A stretch of DNA of 64,000 nucleotides from Streptomyces sp. QL37 (GCF_002941025.1 NZ_PTJS01000001.1:7020605-7084604), one strand, 5' to 3'. Shown: positions 41,492 to 50,978, counted from the first letter of the stretch. Numbers and translations: made by a program. The notes: generated from the sequence alone by a model not told the origin.

Positions 41492-44320
41492 ATGCCCCCA
41501 CGCACCCGCACGCTCAGAGCCGCCACAGTCGCGGCCGTCCTCGCTCTCGGCACGTCCCTGCTCGCCTCGGCGCACGGCGCCGGAGCCGCGGAGCCGGAGC
41601 CCCTCGCCGTCACCGACCACTGCGGCAGCCAGTGCGCCGACATCCTGCCGCCCGGCGAGAACGGCAACGCCACGCTCGTCGAGATCCTCGGCAACAAGGC
41701 GTTCGGCACCCACCCCGCGCACAGCGACGACCAGCTCGACCGCTACAACGGCCTGGTCGAGGGGCATACGGGCCTCACCGACCGGAAGCTGACCGACTTC
41801 TTCAACGACGCCTCCTTCGGGGTCGCCGCCGACCAGGTCGAGTCCGTGACCAAGCCGCGCGAGGACGTCACGATCACGCGGGACAAGAAGAGCGGCGTGC
41901 CCCACATCAAGGGCACCACCCGCTACGGCACCGAGTTCGGCGCGGGGTTCGCCGCCGGACAGGACCGGCTGTGGCTGATGGACCTGTTCCGGCACATCGG
42001 ACGCGGCCAGCTGACCTCCTTCGCCGGGGGAGCACTGGCCAACCAGGGTCTTGAACAGCAGTTCTGGCCACAGGCTCCGTACACCGAGGCGGACCTTCAG
42101 GCGCAGGTCGAACGGATCAGGACGACCGAGGGCGCACGCGGCGAGCAGGCGATGGCCGACGCGCAGGCCTACGTCGACGGGATCAACTCCTACCGCGAGA
42201 AGTCCAAGAAGGGCCGCTACTTCCCGGGGGAGTACGTCCTCACCGGGAAGATCGACTCCATCACGAACATCGGCGAGATCCAGCCGTTCAAGCTGACCGA
42301 CCTGATCTCGATCGCCTCGGTCGTCGGCGGACAGTTCGGCGGCGGAGGCGGCGGTGAGGTCCAGGCCGCGCTCTCGCTGCTCGCCGCCCAGCAGAAGTAC
42401 GGCGTCGAGGAGGGCACCCGGGTCTGGGAGTCCTTCCGTCAGCGCAACGACCCCGAGGCCGTCCTCACCGTCCACGACGGCACCTCGTTCCCGTACGCCG
42501 GCAAGCCCGACAAGGCCCGGGGCACGGCTCTACCCGACGCGGGCTCCGTCACCCCGGAACCGCTGATATACGACCGGACCGGCTCGGCGGGCACCGACAG
42601 GAAGGACCCCGTCGACGCGCCCGCCCGCCTCGCGCCGGCCCAGGGCATGTACGACGACGGCGTCATCCCGGAGGGTTCGCTGCCCGGATCCGGCGACGCG
42701 GCCCGGAAGCGGGGCATGTCCAACGCTCTCCTGGTGTCCGGCGAGCACACGGCGAGCGGCAACCCGATCGCCGTCATGGGTCCCCAGACCGGCTACTTCG
42801 CCCCGCAGTTGATGATGCTCCAGGAGCTCCAGGGCCCGGGCATCAGCGCCCGCGGCGTCTCCTTCGCCGGAGTCGGCATGTACATCCAGATGGGCCGCGG
42901 CCAGGACTACGCCTGGAGCGCAACCTCGGCGGCGCAGGACATCACCGACACGTACGCCGTCGAGCTCTGCGAACCCGACGGCTCCGCCCCCACCAAGGAC
43001 TCCACGCACTACCGGAACGACGGTGCCTGCACGGCGATGGAGAAGCTGGAGCGCACCAACTCCTGGAAGCCGACCGTCGCCGACTCCACCGCCAAGGGCT
43101 CCTACCGCATGCAGGTGTGGCGCACGGACTACGGCATCGTCACCCACCGCGCCACGGTGGACGGCAAGCCCGTCGCCTACACCTCGCTGCGCACCACCTA
43201 CCGTCACGAGGCCGACTCGATCATCGGCTTCCAACTGCTCAACGACCCGGCGTACGTGACGGACGCCGCCTCCTTCCAGCAGGCGGCGAGCCACATCGAC
43301 TACGCCTTCAACTGGTTCTACGCGGACTCCCGCACCACGGCCTACTACAACAGCGGCATGAACCCCGTGCGCGCGGCCGGGGTGGACGCCGCGCTGCCGG
43401 TCAAGGCCGAGAAGGCGTACGAGTGGCAGGGCTACGACCCGGCGGCCAACACCACCGACTACACGCCGTTCGCCGAGCACCCGCACTCCAGCGGCCAGGA
43501 CTACTACATCTCCTGGAACAACCGTCAGGCCGAGGGCTACTCCACCGCCGCCTTCGGCTTCGGCGCCGTGCACCGCGGTGACCTGCTGGACGACCGGGTG
43601 TCCGAACTCGTCGAGGAGGGCGGGGTGACCCGCGCCTCCCTCACCCGCGCCATGGAGGAGGCGGCGCTCACCGATCTGCGCGGCGAGCAGCTGCTGCCCG
43701 AGCTCCTGAAGGTGCTCCGCTCCCAGCCGGTCACCGACCCGGAGCTCGACGCGGTGGTCCAGCAGCTGGATTCCTGGCGTGCGGCCGGGTCGCAGCGCAA
43801 GGAGACCAGCCCGGGCTCCCACACGTACACGCACACGGACGCGGTACGGATCATGGATGCGTGGTGGCCGAAACTCGTCGAGGCGGAGTTCCGCCCCGGG
43901 CTGGGCGACGGCCTCTACACCGCCCTGACCGCGAACCTGGCCACGGACGAGTCCCCGGCGGCCAGCCACGGGCCGAGCGGGGCGCACAGCGGCTCCGCCT
44001 TCCAGTACGGCTGGTGGGGCTTCGCCGACAAGGATCTGCGCCAGGTGCTCGGACAACCCGTCAAGGGGCCGCTGGCGAAGACGTACTGCGGCAACGGCGA
44101 CCTGAGTGCCTGCCGGTCGGCGCTGCTCGGCACCCTGAAGGAGGCGGCCGCCGTACCCGCGACCACGGTCTACCCGGGTGACGACAGCTGCGAGGCCGGC
44201 GAGCAGTGGTGCACCGATTCGATCGTCCACCGCCCGCTGGGCGGGATCTCGCAGAAGTCCATCCACTGGCAGAACCGGCCGACCTATCAGCAGGTCGTGG
44301 AGTTCCCCTCGCACCGCTGA
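41492..44320 (+). CDS. Secreted penicillin acylase-family Ntn hydrolase
   Basis: A 942-residue exported proenzyme that self-cleaves into two chains and hydrolyses amides such as acyl-homoserine lactones, penicillins or cyclic lipopeptides. The signal peptide is followed by the alpha chain (GFAAGQDRLWLMDLFRHIGRG). The beta-chain start is MSNALLVSGEHTASG, with Ser410 as the likely N-terminal nucleophile. GRGQDYAWSATSAAQDITD and ISWNNRQAEGY are further Ntn-domain hallmarks. Length fits the aculeacin/AHL acylase branch. A strong terminator follows. The natural acyl substrate cannot be told. Confidence 0.88.
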   Translation: MPPRTRTLRAATVAAVLALGTSLLASAHGAGAAEPEPLAVTDHCGSQCADILPPGENGNATLVEILGNKAFGTHPAHSDDQLDRYNGLVEGHTGLTDRKLTDFFNDASFGVAADQVESVTKPREDVTITRDKKSGVPHIKGTTRYGTEFGAGFAAGQDRLWLMDLFRHIGRGQLTSFAGGALANQGLEQQFWPQAPYTEADLQAQVERIRTTEGARGEQAMADAQAYVDGINSYREKSKKGRYFPGEYVLTGKIDSITNIGEIQPFKLTDLISIASVVGGQFGGGGGGEVQAALSLLAAQQKYGVEEGTRVWESFRQRNDPEAVLTVHDGTSFPYAGKPDKARGTALPDAGSVTPEPLIYDRTGSAGTDRKDPVDAPARLAPAQGMYDDGVIPEGSLPGSGDAARKRGMSNALLVSGEHTASGNPIAVMGPQTGYFAPQLMMLQELQGPGISARGVSFAGVGMYIQMGRGQDYAWSATSAAQDITDTYAVELCEPDGSAPTKDSTHYRNDGACTAMEKLERTNSWKPTVADSTAKGSYRMQVWRTDYGIVTHRATVDGKPVAYTSLRTTYRHEADSIIGFQLLNDPAYVTDAASFQQAASHIDYAFNWFYADSRTTAYYNSGMNPVRAAGVDAALPVKAEKAYEWQGYDPAANTTDYTPFAEHPHSSGQDYYISWNNRQAEGYSTAAFGFGAVHRGDLLDDRVSELVEEGGVTRASLTRAMEEAALTDLRGEQLLPELLKVLRSQPVTDPELDAVVQQLDSWRAAGSQRKETSPGSHTYTHTDAVRIMDAWWPKLVEAEFRPGLGDGLYTALTANLATDESPAASHGPSGAHSGSAFQYGWWGFADKDLRQVLGQPVKGPLAKTYCGNGDLSACRSALLGTLKEAAAVPATTVYPGDDSCEAGEQWCTDSIVHRPLGGISQKSIHWQNRPTYQQVVEFPSHR

Positions 44321-44365
44321 GACCAGGACCGGCGGGCGTCTTTAGCTGACGAACCGACAGAAACC

Positions 44366-44401
44366 GGCCCTCGCACCGCTGTTAACGCTGGTGCGGGGGC
44401 C
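44366..44401. terminator. Hairpin terminator after the penicillin acylase gene
   Basis: GGCCCTCGCACC pairs with GGTGCGGGGGCC (one mismatch) across a 12-base loop, followed by TTCGC. Confidence 0.7.
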
Positions 44402-44520
44402 TTCGCTGTTCGCGGACCGGATAGGTTTCGGCGGTGCCGGCCGCCCGTTGTCAGTGGCAGCCAGTAGCATTTCGCCGTTCAGCAATGACATGTTCATCAA
44501 GGGGTGGGGACAACTTGAGA

Positions 44521-47016
44521 GTGAATCGTGTGCGCGGTACGGCTGTGGCCGCCGCCCTCGGCGTCGTCGCCGTTCTGGGGCTCCAGAACGTCGCGAGCGC
44601 CGAAGCGGGAGACGCGCGGAACGAGGGCCGGCCGGCCGCCGGGGCGGGGGTCCACAGCGCGGCGGCGGGCCAGGACGGTCCGGTCAGGAGCGAGGTGCAC
44701 AAGCTCGCCCTGAAGTCCGAGGGACGTGGTGAGGCCACCCTCTCCCGGCGTACCACCGAACCGTTCGGCATGCTGGGTCTGTCCTGGCCGGACGCCCACG
44801 CCGAGATCAAGGGCACGATCGAGGTCCGCACCCGGGCCGCCGCGACCGGCGAGTGGACCGACTGGGTCGCGCTGGAGCCGTACCTGCCCGGGCTCGACGG
44901 CGATCGCGCCACGGAACGCGGCTCCACGGAGCCCGTCTGGGTCGGACGCTCGGACGGCGCCGAGGTGCGGGTGAGCGACGGGGCGGCCTCCGGCACCCTG
45001 CCCGCCGGTCTCCGGCTCGACATGGTCGACCCGGTCGCCGGGGCGGCACAGGGCGGCGGCACGGACGCACGGCCCGCCGCCTTCGCGTCGGCCGAGGTCG
45101 ACCCCGGCCCGCCGTCGACGGTTCCGCAGCCCTCGGTCGTCACCCGCGAGGAGTGGGGCGCCGACGAGTCCATCAACGACGAGGGTCCGATCTACCTGGA
45201 AGGCGGCGTCATCAAGGCCGTCTTCGTGCACCACACGACCAACGCCAGTTACGACTGCTCCGAATCCGCGGCGATCGTGCGCGCCCTGCACGTCTTCCAC
45301 GTGAAGACGAACGGCTGGCGCGACCTCGGCTACAACTTCCTCGTCGACAAGTGCGGGAAGATATTCGAGGGCCGTCAGGGCGGCATCGACCAGCCCGTCC
45401 AGGGCGCACACACGTACGGCTTCAACAGCGAGTCGACCAGTGTCGCGATCATCGGTGACTACACCAACGCCGGCGCCCCGAACGTCGCTCTCGAGGCGAC
45501 CGCCCGGATGGCCGCGTACAAGCTCGGACAGTACGGCGGTGACCCGGCCGGCAGCACCACGCTGGTCGCCGGCGCCACGCAGAAGAACTACTCCGGCACG
45601 CAGTTCGTCGCCGGACAGTCCTACTCGTTCAAGCAGATCTCGGGTCACCGGGACGGCTTCAACACCGAGTGCCCCGGAATGAAGCTCTACCCGCAGCTTC
45701 CGGCCATCCGCACCCTGGCCGCAGGCCCGGTCCAGGGCCTCACGGTCACCTCCGTCGCCGGCGGGGCGTTCGCCGTGGACTCCGGCTACGAGACGCCGGG
45801 CCCGGTCTCGGTGAACTGGTCGACGACCACCCCGACCTCGCTCATCAGCGGGTTCGAGCTCCTCGTCGACGGCAAGAGCGTGACCACCGTCGCGGGCAAG
45901 GCGCGCACCGCCTCCACGACGCTCGTCCCGGGCAGCCACAAGGTCGCGGTGAAGGCCGTCCACCAGTCGGGCAAGGCCACGACCACCGCCGCGGTGAACG
46001 TGAACGTGCCGAGCCCGAAGAAGTTCGTGCCTGTCACCCCTGAGCGTCTGATGGACACGCGTTCGGGACTGGGCGCACCCAAGGCGCCCGTAGGCCCGGA
46101 CAGCGTGGTCACCCTCCAGGTGACAGGCGCCAACGGAGTGCCGGCCACCGGCGTGGGTGCCGTCGCGCTGAACGTGACGGCGACGAACGTGACGGGGGAG
46201 ACGAGTTATGTGTCGGTCTATCCGGACGGGACGACGCGGACGGCCGCGTCGAACCTGAACCTGGTGAAGGGTCAGACGGCTCCGAACCTGGTGATCGTTC
46301 CCGTGGTGAACGGCAAGGTGAGTTTCTACAACCGCGCGGGGACCCTGGATCTGATCGCGGACATCACCGGTTACTTCACCTCCGTCGGCGAGGGTTCCAC
46401 ACACGTCAACCTCGGGCCGGAGCGCGTGATGGACACGCGTGAGGGTCTGGGTGTGGCGAAGGCGCCGGTCGGTGCGGACAGTGTCGTGACGCTGCAGGTG
46501 GCGGGTGCCAACGGCGTCCCCGCAGAGGGTGTCACGGCGGTCGTGCTGAACGTGACGGCGACGAACGTGACGGCACCGACGAGCTACGTGTCGGTCTATC
46601 CGGACGGGACGACGCGGACGGCCGCGTCGAACCTGAACCTGGTGAAGGGTGAGACGGCCCCGAACCTGGTGATCGTTCCCGTGGTGAACGGCAAGGTGAG
46701 TTTCTACAACCGGTCGGGCACTCTCGACCTGATCGCCGACATCACCGGCTACTTCACCTCCGGCGACGAGGGCGCGTCCCACATCAACCTCGGGCCGAAG
46801 CGCGTGATGGACACGCGTGAGGGTCTGGGTGTGGCGAAGCGGACCTGGAGCGGGTTCGCGTGGCGGTCGGACAACTGGATCGACAAGCTCACGGGCAACA
46901 CCCGGGTGCGCACGATGATCGACGCGGGGGCGGACACCGACGAGGTGGTGGGCGCCTGGGCGGCGGACCTGGCGGCCTTCCGGAAACTGCGGCGGGAACA
47001 CCTGCTGTACCGGTGA
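44521..47016 (+). CDS. PGRP-type N-acetylmuramoyl-L-alanine amidase, C-terminus replaced
   Basis: An exported peptidoglycan amidase. The signal peptide (AVAAALGVVAVLGLQNVASA) precedes a beta-rich domain (to about residue 200), then an Amidase_2/PGRP domain with VHHTTNASYDC and SGHRDGFNTECPG as zinc ligands. A Fn3-like segment and two copies of a roughly 120-residue beta repeat (RLMDTRSGLG; RVMDTREGLG) follow. A third copy begins but is cut at VAKRTW. From there the frame reads an inverted copy of the C-terminus of the adjacent muramidase (RTWSGFAWRSDN). The last 60 residues are thus foreign and the natural end is lost. GTG at 44521 is the chosen start; a TTG lies 6 bases upstream. Confidence 0.8.
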   Translation: MNRVRGTAVAAALGVVAVLGLQNVASAEAGDARNEGRPAAGAGVHSAAAGQDGPVRSEVHKLALKSEGRGEATLSRRTTEPFGMLGLSWPDAHAEIKGTIEVRTRAAATGEWTDWVALEPYLPGLDGDRATERGSTEPVWVGRSDGAEVRVSDGAASGTLPAGLRLDMVDPVAGAAQGGGTDARPAAFASAEVDPGPPSTVPQPSVVTREEWGADESINDEGPIYLEGGVIKAVFVHHTTNASYDCSESAAIVRALHVFHVKTNGWRDLGYNFLVDKCGKIFEGRQGGIDQPVQGAHTYGFNSESTSVAIIGDYTNAGAPNVALEATARMAAYKLGQYGGDPAGSTTLVAGATQKNYSGTQFVAGQSYSFKQISGHRDGFNTECPGMKLYPQLPAIRTLAAGPVQGLTVTSVAGGAFAVDSGYETPGPVSVNWSTTTPTSLISGFELLVDGKSVTTVAGKARTASTTLVPGSHKVAVKAVHQSGKATTTAAVNVNVPSPKKFVPVTPERLMDTRSGLGAPKAPVGPDSVVTLQVTGANGVPATGVGAVALNVTATNVTGETSYVSVYPDGTTRTAASNLNLVKGQTAPNLVIVPVVNGKVSFYNRAGTLDLIADITGYFTSVGEGSTHVNLGPERVMDTREGLGVAKAPVGADSVVTLQVAGANGVPAEGVTAVVLNVTATNVTAPTSYVSVYPDGTTRTAASNLNLVKGETAPNLVIVPVVNGKVSFYNRSGTLDLIADITGYFTSGDEGASHINLGPKRVMDTREGLGVAKRTWSGFAWRSDNWIDKLTGNTRVRTMIDAGADTDEVVGAWAADLAAFRKLRREHLLYR
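46021..46840 (+). repeat. Near-identical internal repeats of the amidase gene
   Basis: Two repeat units of about 365-375 bases encode beta modules (46021-46380, 46381-46750). They are almost base-identical over the central stretch running from TCGGTCTATCCGGACGGGAC (46212 and 46581) to GTTTCTACAACCG. A third unit starts at 46751 and ends at the palindrome boundary. Such recent tandem copies recombine and confuse assembly. Confidence 0.8.
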
Positions 47017-47254
47017 ACAACGGGGCGGGGGGGGGGGGGGGCCGGCCCCCCCCCCCCCCCGCCCCGTTGTTCACCGGTACAGCAGGTGTTCCCGCCGCAG
47101 TTTCCGGAAGGCCGCCAGGTCCGCCGCCCAGGCGCCCACCACCTCGTCGGTGTCCGCCCCCGCGTCGATCATCGTGCGCACCCGGGTGTTGCCCGTGAGC
47201 TTGTCGATCCAGTTGTCCGACCGCCACGCGAACCCGCTCCAGGTCCGCTTCGCC
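46833..47254. repeat. Perfect 422-bp palindrome (two 211-bp arms, no spacer)
   Basis: Left arm 46833-47043 and right arm 47044-47254 are exact reverse complements. The centre is a run of 15 G, then CC, GG, then 15 C. The right arm is the true 3' end of the muramidase gene; the left arm is an inverted copy fused to the amidase gene. The left junction falls at the shared bases GGCGAAG. Whether it is biological or an assembly fold-back is treated in the findings. Confidence 0.93.
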
Positions 47255-48339
47255 GTGACCAGCAGGGCGATCCCCGTGCGTACGGGGTCGAAGGCGTCCC
47301 GGTCCTGGACGTGCACCTGGACCCCGCCCACCGTCTTCCCCTGGAACTTGGAGAACGTCGGCGCGAAGTACGCCTCACGGAAGGCGACCCCGGGCAGCTC
47401 CAGGCCGTTCGCGGCCGCCGCCCACCGGTGGTCGATGCCCTCCGCGCCCAGCAGCTCGAACGGCCGTGTGGTTCCCCGGCCCTCGGAGAGGTTCGTCCCC
47501 TCGAACAGACACGTCCCGGAGTAGACCACCGCCGTCTCCGGCGTGGGCATGTTGGGGCTCGGCGGCACCCAGGGCAGGCCCGTCGTGTCGAAGAAGTCCT
47601 TGCGGCGCCACCCGGACATCTTCACCACGTCCAGCTCCACCGGACGGTCCGCCAGGAACTCGGCGTTGAAGAGCAGCGCGAGCTCCGCCACCGTCATGCC
47701 GTGCGCCTGGGAGATCTCCCGGCGTCCCACGAAGGTGGCGAAGGCCGGGTCGAGCACGGGCCCCAGAGCCGCCCGCCCGGTCACCGGATTCGGCCGGTCC
47801 AGGACGACGAACCGCTTGCCCGCGAGCGCCGCCGCCTCCATGCAGTCGTACAGGGTCCAGATGTACGTGTAGAAGCGGGCGCCCGCGTCCTGGATGTCGA
47901 AGACCACCGTGTCGACACCCGACGCGGTGAAGATGTCGGCCAGCGCCTGCCCGCTCTTCAGATACGTGTCGTAGACCGGCAGCCCGGTCGCCGGGTCGTC
48001 GTACCGCCCCTCCGATCCGCCCGCCTGCGCCGTCCCCCGGAAGCCGTGCTCGGGGCCGAATACGGCGGTCAGGTTCACCCGGTCGTCGGGGTGCATCACG
48101 TCGACGATGTGGCGTACGTCGGCGGTGATCCCGGTCGGATTGGTGACGACACCCACCTTCTCCCCGGTCAGCAGCCGGTAACCGTCGGCGGCGAGCCGCT
48201 CGAAGCCGGTGCGGACCCCGGCACCCCCGGCGCCGTGCTCCCGGCCGGCCGCGACCGCCGCCCCCGGCCCCGCGGCGGTCGTCGCGAGGGCTCCCATCGC
48301 GCCGCCGACAGCCAGCAAACCACGCCTGGACAGGGTCAT
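47071..48339 (-). CDS. NamZ-type (DUF1343) exo-beta-N-acetylmuramidase, Tat-exported
   Basis: A 422-residue GH171-family enzyme. The B. subtilis relative NamZ releases N-acetylmuramate from the ends of muropeptides. Support: a Tat signal (SRRGLLAVGGAMGALA), GVVTNPTGI, FGPEHGFRG, YDTYLKSG, DIQDAGARFYTYIWTLYDCM, VLDRPNPVTG, and the late SEGRGTTRPFELLGAEGID. The N-terminal domain carries the catalytic region, and the C-terminal domain contains the Trp-rich WSGFAWRSDNWIDKL. A perfect GGAGGT precedes the ATG at 48339. Its last 61 codons form the right arm of the palindrome. With the amidase it forms a peptidoglycan recycling pair. Confidence 0.9.
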   Translation of the reverse strand: MTLSRRGLLAVGGAMGALATTAAGPGAAVAAGREHGAGGAGVRTGFERLAADGYRLLTGEKVGVVTNPTGITADVRHIVDVMHPDDRVNLTAVFGPEHGFRGTAQAGGSEGRYDDPATGLPVYDTYLKSGQALADIFTASGVDTVVFDIQDAGARFYTYIWTLYDCMEAAALAGKRFVVLDRPNPVTGRAALGPVLDPAFATFVGRREISQAHGMTVAELALLFNAEFLADRPVELDVVKMSGWRRKDFFDTTGLPWVPPSPNMPTPETAVVYSGTCLFEGTNLSEGRGTTRPFELLGAEGIDHRWAAAANGLELPGVAFREAYFAPTFSKFQGKTVGGVQVHVQDRDAFDPVRTGIALLVTAKRTWSGFAWRSDNWIDKLTGNTRVRTMIDAGADTDEVVGAWAADLAAFRKLRREHLLYR

Positions 48340-48460
48340 TGCGCTACCTCCATGATCGCGTCGACTGTCATGGTCACGCACGCTAGCGCGGGTGCGGGCC
48401 GCACGGAACGCCCATGACTGGGCAGATTCCCAGTCCTGCCCCGAACCCCTTCCCCGATCA

Positions 48461-48480
48461 CATACCGACTGGTTAGTCTG
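48461..48480. promoter_or_regulatory. TetR-type operator before the SDR-ligase-TetR operon
   Basis: CATACCGACTGGTTAGTCTG lies 32 bases before the SDR start. Its left half ACATACCGACTGGT also occurs, on the other strand, in the site at 56894-56915. The right half is degenerate. Confidence 0.65.
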
Positions 48481-48511
48481 CCGGGGAAGACGGCTGAGAG
48501 AGGCGGGACCG

Positions 48512-49276
48512 ATGAGTACGGTGCAGGGCGCTGGCGTAGTGGTGACGGGAGCCGGAGGCGGCATCGGGGCCGCCCTCGCCCGCAGATTCGCCGCGGAGGG
48601 CGCGCGGGTCGTCGTCAACGACCTCGACGGCGACCGGGTCAAGGCGCTCGCCGAGGAGATCGGCGGCACGGTCGTGGCCGGCGACGCCTCCGGCATCGTG
48701 GACGCCGCGCGCGACGCGCTCGGCGGCACCGTGGACGTCTACTGCGCCAACGCCGGCCTCGCCTCGGGCGGCGACGCCTTCGCCGAGGAGGACGTCTGGG
48801 CCCGGGCCTGGGACGTCAACGTGATGGCGCACGTCCGCGCGGCCAAGGCGCTGCTGCCGGAGTGGCTGGAGCGCGGCAGCGGCCGCTTCGTCTCCACCGC
48901 GTCGGCGGCCGGCCTGCTGACGATGATCGGCGCCGCCCCGTACAGCGTGACCAAGCACGGGGCCGTCGCCTTCGCCGAGTGGCTCTCCCTGACCTACCGG
49001 CACCGGGGGATCAAGGTCCACACGATCTGCCCCCAGGGCGTGCGTACGGACATGCTCACGGCCGCGGGCTCCGCCGGCGACCTGGTGCTCGCGCCCACCG
49101 CGATCGAGCCGGAGGCCGTCGCCGACGCCCTGTTCGACGCCATGGAGCAGGATCGCTTCCTCGTCCTGCCGCACCCCGAGGTGGCCGGCTACTACCGCGC
49201 CCGCGCCAAGGACCCCGACCACTGGATCGGCAACATGAACCACCTGCAGCAGAAGTGGGAGGAGGCCGGCGCATGA
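48512..49276 (+). CDS. Short-chain dehydrogenase/reductase
   Basis: A 254-residue classical SDR that oxidises or reduces a hydroxy/keto group with NAD(P). The cofactor motif is TGAGGGIGAALARRF, followed by NDLDGDRV, CANAGLA (NAG), the catalytic Ser in STASAAG and the YxxxK motif in PYSVTKHG. The ATG at 48512 has GAGAGAGG about 8 bases upstream. It overlaps the acyl-CoA ligase by 4 bases. In the Lva scheme this would be the 4-keto/4-hydroxyacyl-CoA reductase. Confidence 0.9.
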   Translation: MSTVQGAGVVVTGAGGGIGAALARRFAAEGARVVVNDLDGDRVKALAEEIGGTVVAGDASGIVDAARDALGGTVDVYCANAGLASGGDAFAEEDVWARAWDVNVMAHVRAAKALLPEWLERGSGRFVSTASAAGLLTMIGAAPYSVTKHGAVAFAEWLSLTYRHRGIKVHTICPQGVRTDMLTAAGSAGDLVLAPTAIEPEAVADALFDAMEQDRFLVLPHPEVAGYYRARAKDPDHWIGNMNHLQQKWEEAGA

Positions 49277-50940
49277 CCGAGTCGATCTACGCGGCGAAGC
49301 CCTGGACGGCCCTGCTCAGCGAGGCCCAGCTCGCCCCCGTCCACCCCGCCGAGACCATGGTGCACGCCTTCCGCGCGGCCGTCGGACGGGCCCCCGACCA
49401 CACCGCGCTCGCCTACTTCGACGGGCGGCTCAGCTACCGCGAGACGGACGAGCTGTCGGACTCCGTGGCGGGGCACCTCGCGGCCGAGGGGCTGCGGCGC
49501 GGCGACCGGGTCGCGATCATGCTCCAGAACACCCCGCACTTCGTGCTCGCGCTGCTCGGGGCCTGGAAGGCCGGCGCGACCGTCGTCCCGCTCAACCCGA
49601 TGTACAAGTCCGGCGAGGTCGGGCATGTGCTGAAGGACGCGGAGGTGACCGCGCTCATCTGCTCCGACCGGGCCTGGGAGTCCTATCTGCGGGCCACCGC
49701 CGAGGCCGCCCCGAGCGTGACGATCGCCGTCACGGCCTGCGAGCTCGACCTCCAGTCGGCCGACGACCCGCGGGTGCTCGGCTTCGAGCGGCTCCCCGCA
49801 CCCGGCGCGGACGAGTGGGCCTCCGATCTGGTGGAGGTGGCCCGGCGCGGTCTCGCGGTCCCCGGGGGCCGGGAGCTCTCCGCTGCGGACACCGCCCTGA
49901 TCAGCTACACGTCCGGGACGAGCGGCACCCCCAAGGGGGCCATGAACTCCCAGGGCAACATCATGATCAACGCGGAGCGGCAGCGGGCCGGCCATCCCAT
50001 CGCCGAGGGCTCGTCCTACTTCGCGCTCGCCCCGCTCTTCCACATCACCGGCATGGTCTGCCAGCTCGCCGCCTGTATCGCCAACGCGGGCACCCTGGTC
50101 CTCGCGTACCGCTTCGAGGCGAGCGTCGTCCTGGAGGCCTTCGCCGAGCACCGGCCCGCCTACACGGTCGGCCCGTCGACCGCCTTCATGGCCCTCGCCG
50201 CGCACCCGGACGTGACGCGGGAGCACTTCGCCTCGTTCAAGGTGATCTCCTCGGGCGGAGCGCCGCTGCCTCCCGCCCTGGTCGAGAAGTTCCGTGAAGG
50301 CTTCGGCCCGTACATCCGCAACGGCTACGGACTCACCGAGTGCACCGCGCCCTGCGCCTCCGTGCCGCCGGAGCACGAGGCACCGGTCGACCCCGTCTCC
50401 GGGACCCTCTCCGTCGGGGTGCCCGGGCCCGACACCGTGGTCCGGATCGTCGACGAGGAGGGGGACGACGTCCCCTTCGGCGAACAGGGCGAGATCGCCG
50501 TGCGCGGACCGCAGGTCGTCTCCGGCTACTGGAATCTCCCCGAGGCCACCGAGGCCGCCTTCCCCGACGGGGAGCTGCGCACCGGGGACATCGGCTTCAT
50601 GGACACGGCGGGCTGGCTCTACGTCGTGGACCGCAAGAAGGACATGATCAACGCCTCCGGCTTCAAGGTGTGGCCGCGGGAGGTCGAGGACGTCCTCTAC
50701 ACCCACCCGGCGGTCCGCGAGGCGGCCGTCGTGGGCGTCCCCGACGCCTACCGCGGGGAGACCGTCCGGGCCTACGTCAGCCTGCGGCCGGGCGCCGAGA
50801 CGGAGCCCGGCGAGCTCAGCGCGTACTGCAAGGAACGGCTGGCCGCCTACAAGTACCCGCGCGAAGTCGAGATCCTGACCGAACTCCCGAAGACGGCGAG
50901 TGGGAAGATCCTCAGGCGGGAACTGCGTTCCCCCCGGTAG
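49273..50940 (+). CDS. AMP-forming acyl-CoA synthetase
   Basis: A 555-residue ligase that activates a carboxylic acid to its CoA ester with ATP. Motifs are complete: the P-loop YTSGTSGTPKGAM, the acyl-pocket segment FKVISSGGAPLPP, YGLTECTAP, the ARTGD-equivalent RTGDIGFMD, and the hinge/catalytic Lys region (DRKKDMI and PKTASGKILRR). The ATG overlaps the SDR stop (ATGA). It falls in the medium-chain/aryl fatty-acid group; the true acid is unknown, with a short 4-keto or 4-hydroxy acid inferred from its partners. Confidence 0.92.
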   Translation: MTESIYAAKPWTALLSEAQLAPVHPAETMVHAFRAAVGRAPDHTALAYFDGRLSYRETDELSDSVAGHLAAEGLRRGDRVAIMLQNTPHFVLALLGAWKAGATVVPLNPMYKSGEVGHVLKDAEVTALICSDRAWESYLRATAEAAPSVTIAVTACELDLQSADDPRVLGFERLPAPGADEWASDLVEVARRGLAVPGGRELSAADTALISYTSGTSGTPKGAMNSQGNIMINAERQRAGHPIAEGSSYFALAPLFHITGMVCQLAACIANAGTLVLAYRFEASVVLEAFAEHRPAYTVGPSTAFMALAAHPDVTREHFASFKVISSGGAPLPPALVEKFREGFGPYIRNGYGLTECTAPCASVPPEHEAPVDPVSGTLSVGVPGPDTVVRIVDEEGDDVPFGEQGEIAVRGPQVVSGYWNLPEATEAAFPDGELRTGDIGFMDTAGWLYVVDRKKDMINASGFKVWPREVEDVLYTHPAVREAAVVGVPDAYRGETVRAYVSLRPGAETEPGELSAYCKERLAAYKYPREVEILTELPKTASGKILRRELRSPR

Positions 50941-50978
50941 AACAGTTCACGCACGGTACGAGAGGGCAGGTGGCGGCA

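Noticed and set aside
41492..44320. Beta-lactam resistance or biosynthesis gene cluster
   Set aside because: Only a lone penicillin-acylase-family enzyme is present, with no biosynthetic genes. The family also acts on AHLs and lipopeptides.
46860..47227. Two identical 112-residue open frames on opposite strands across the palindrome centre
   Set aside because: They exist only because the sequence is palindromic; they are Gly/Pro low complexity with no ribosome site. They confirm the symmetry but are not genes.
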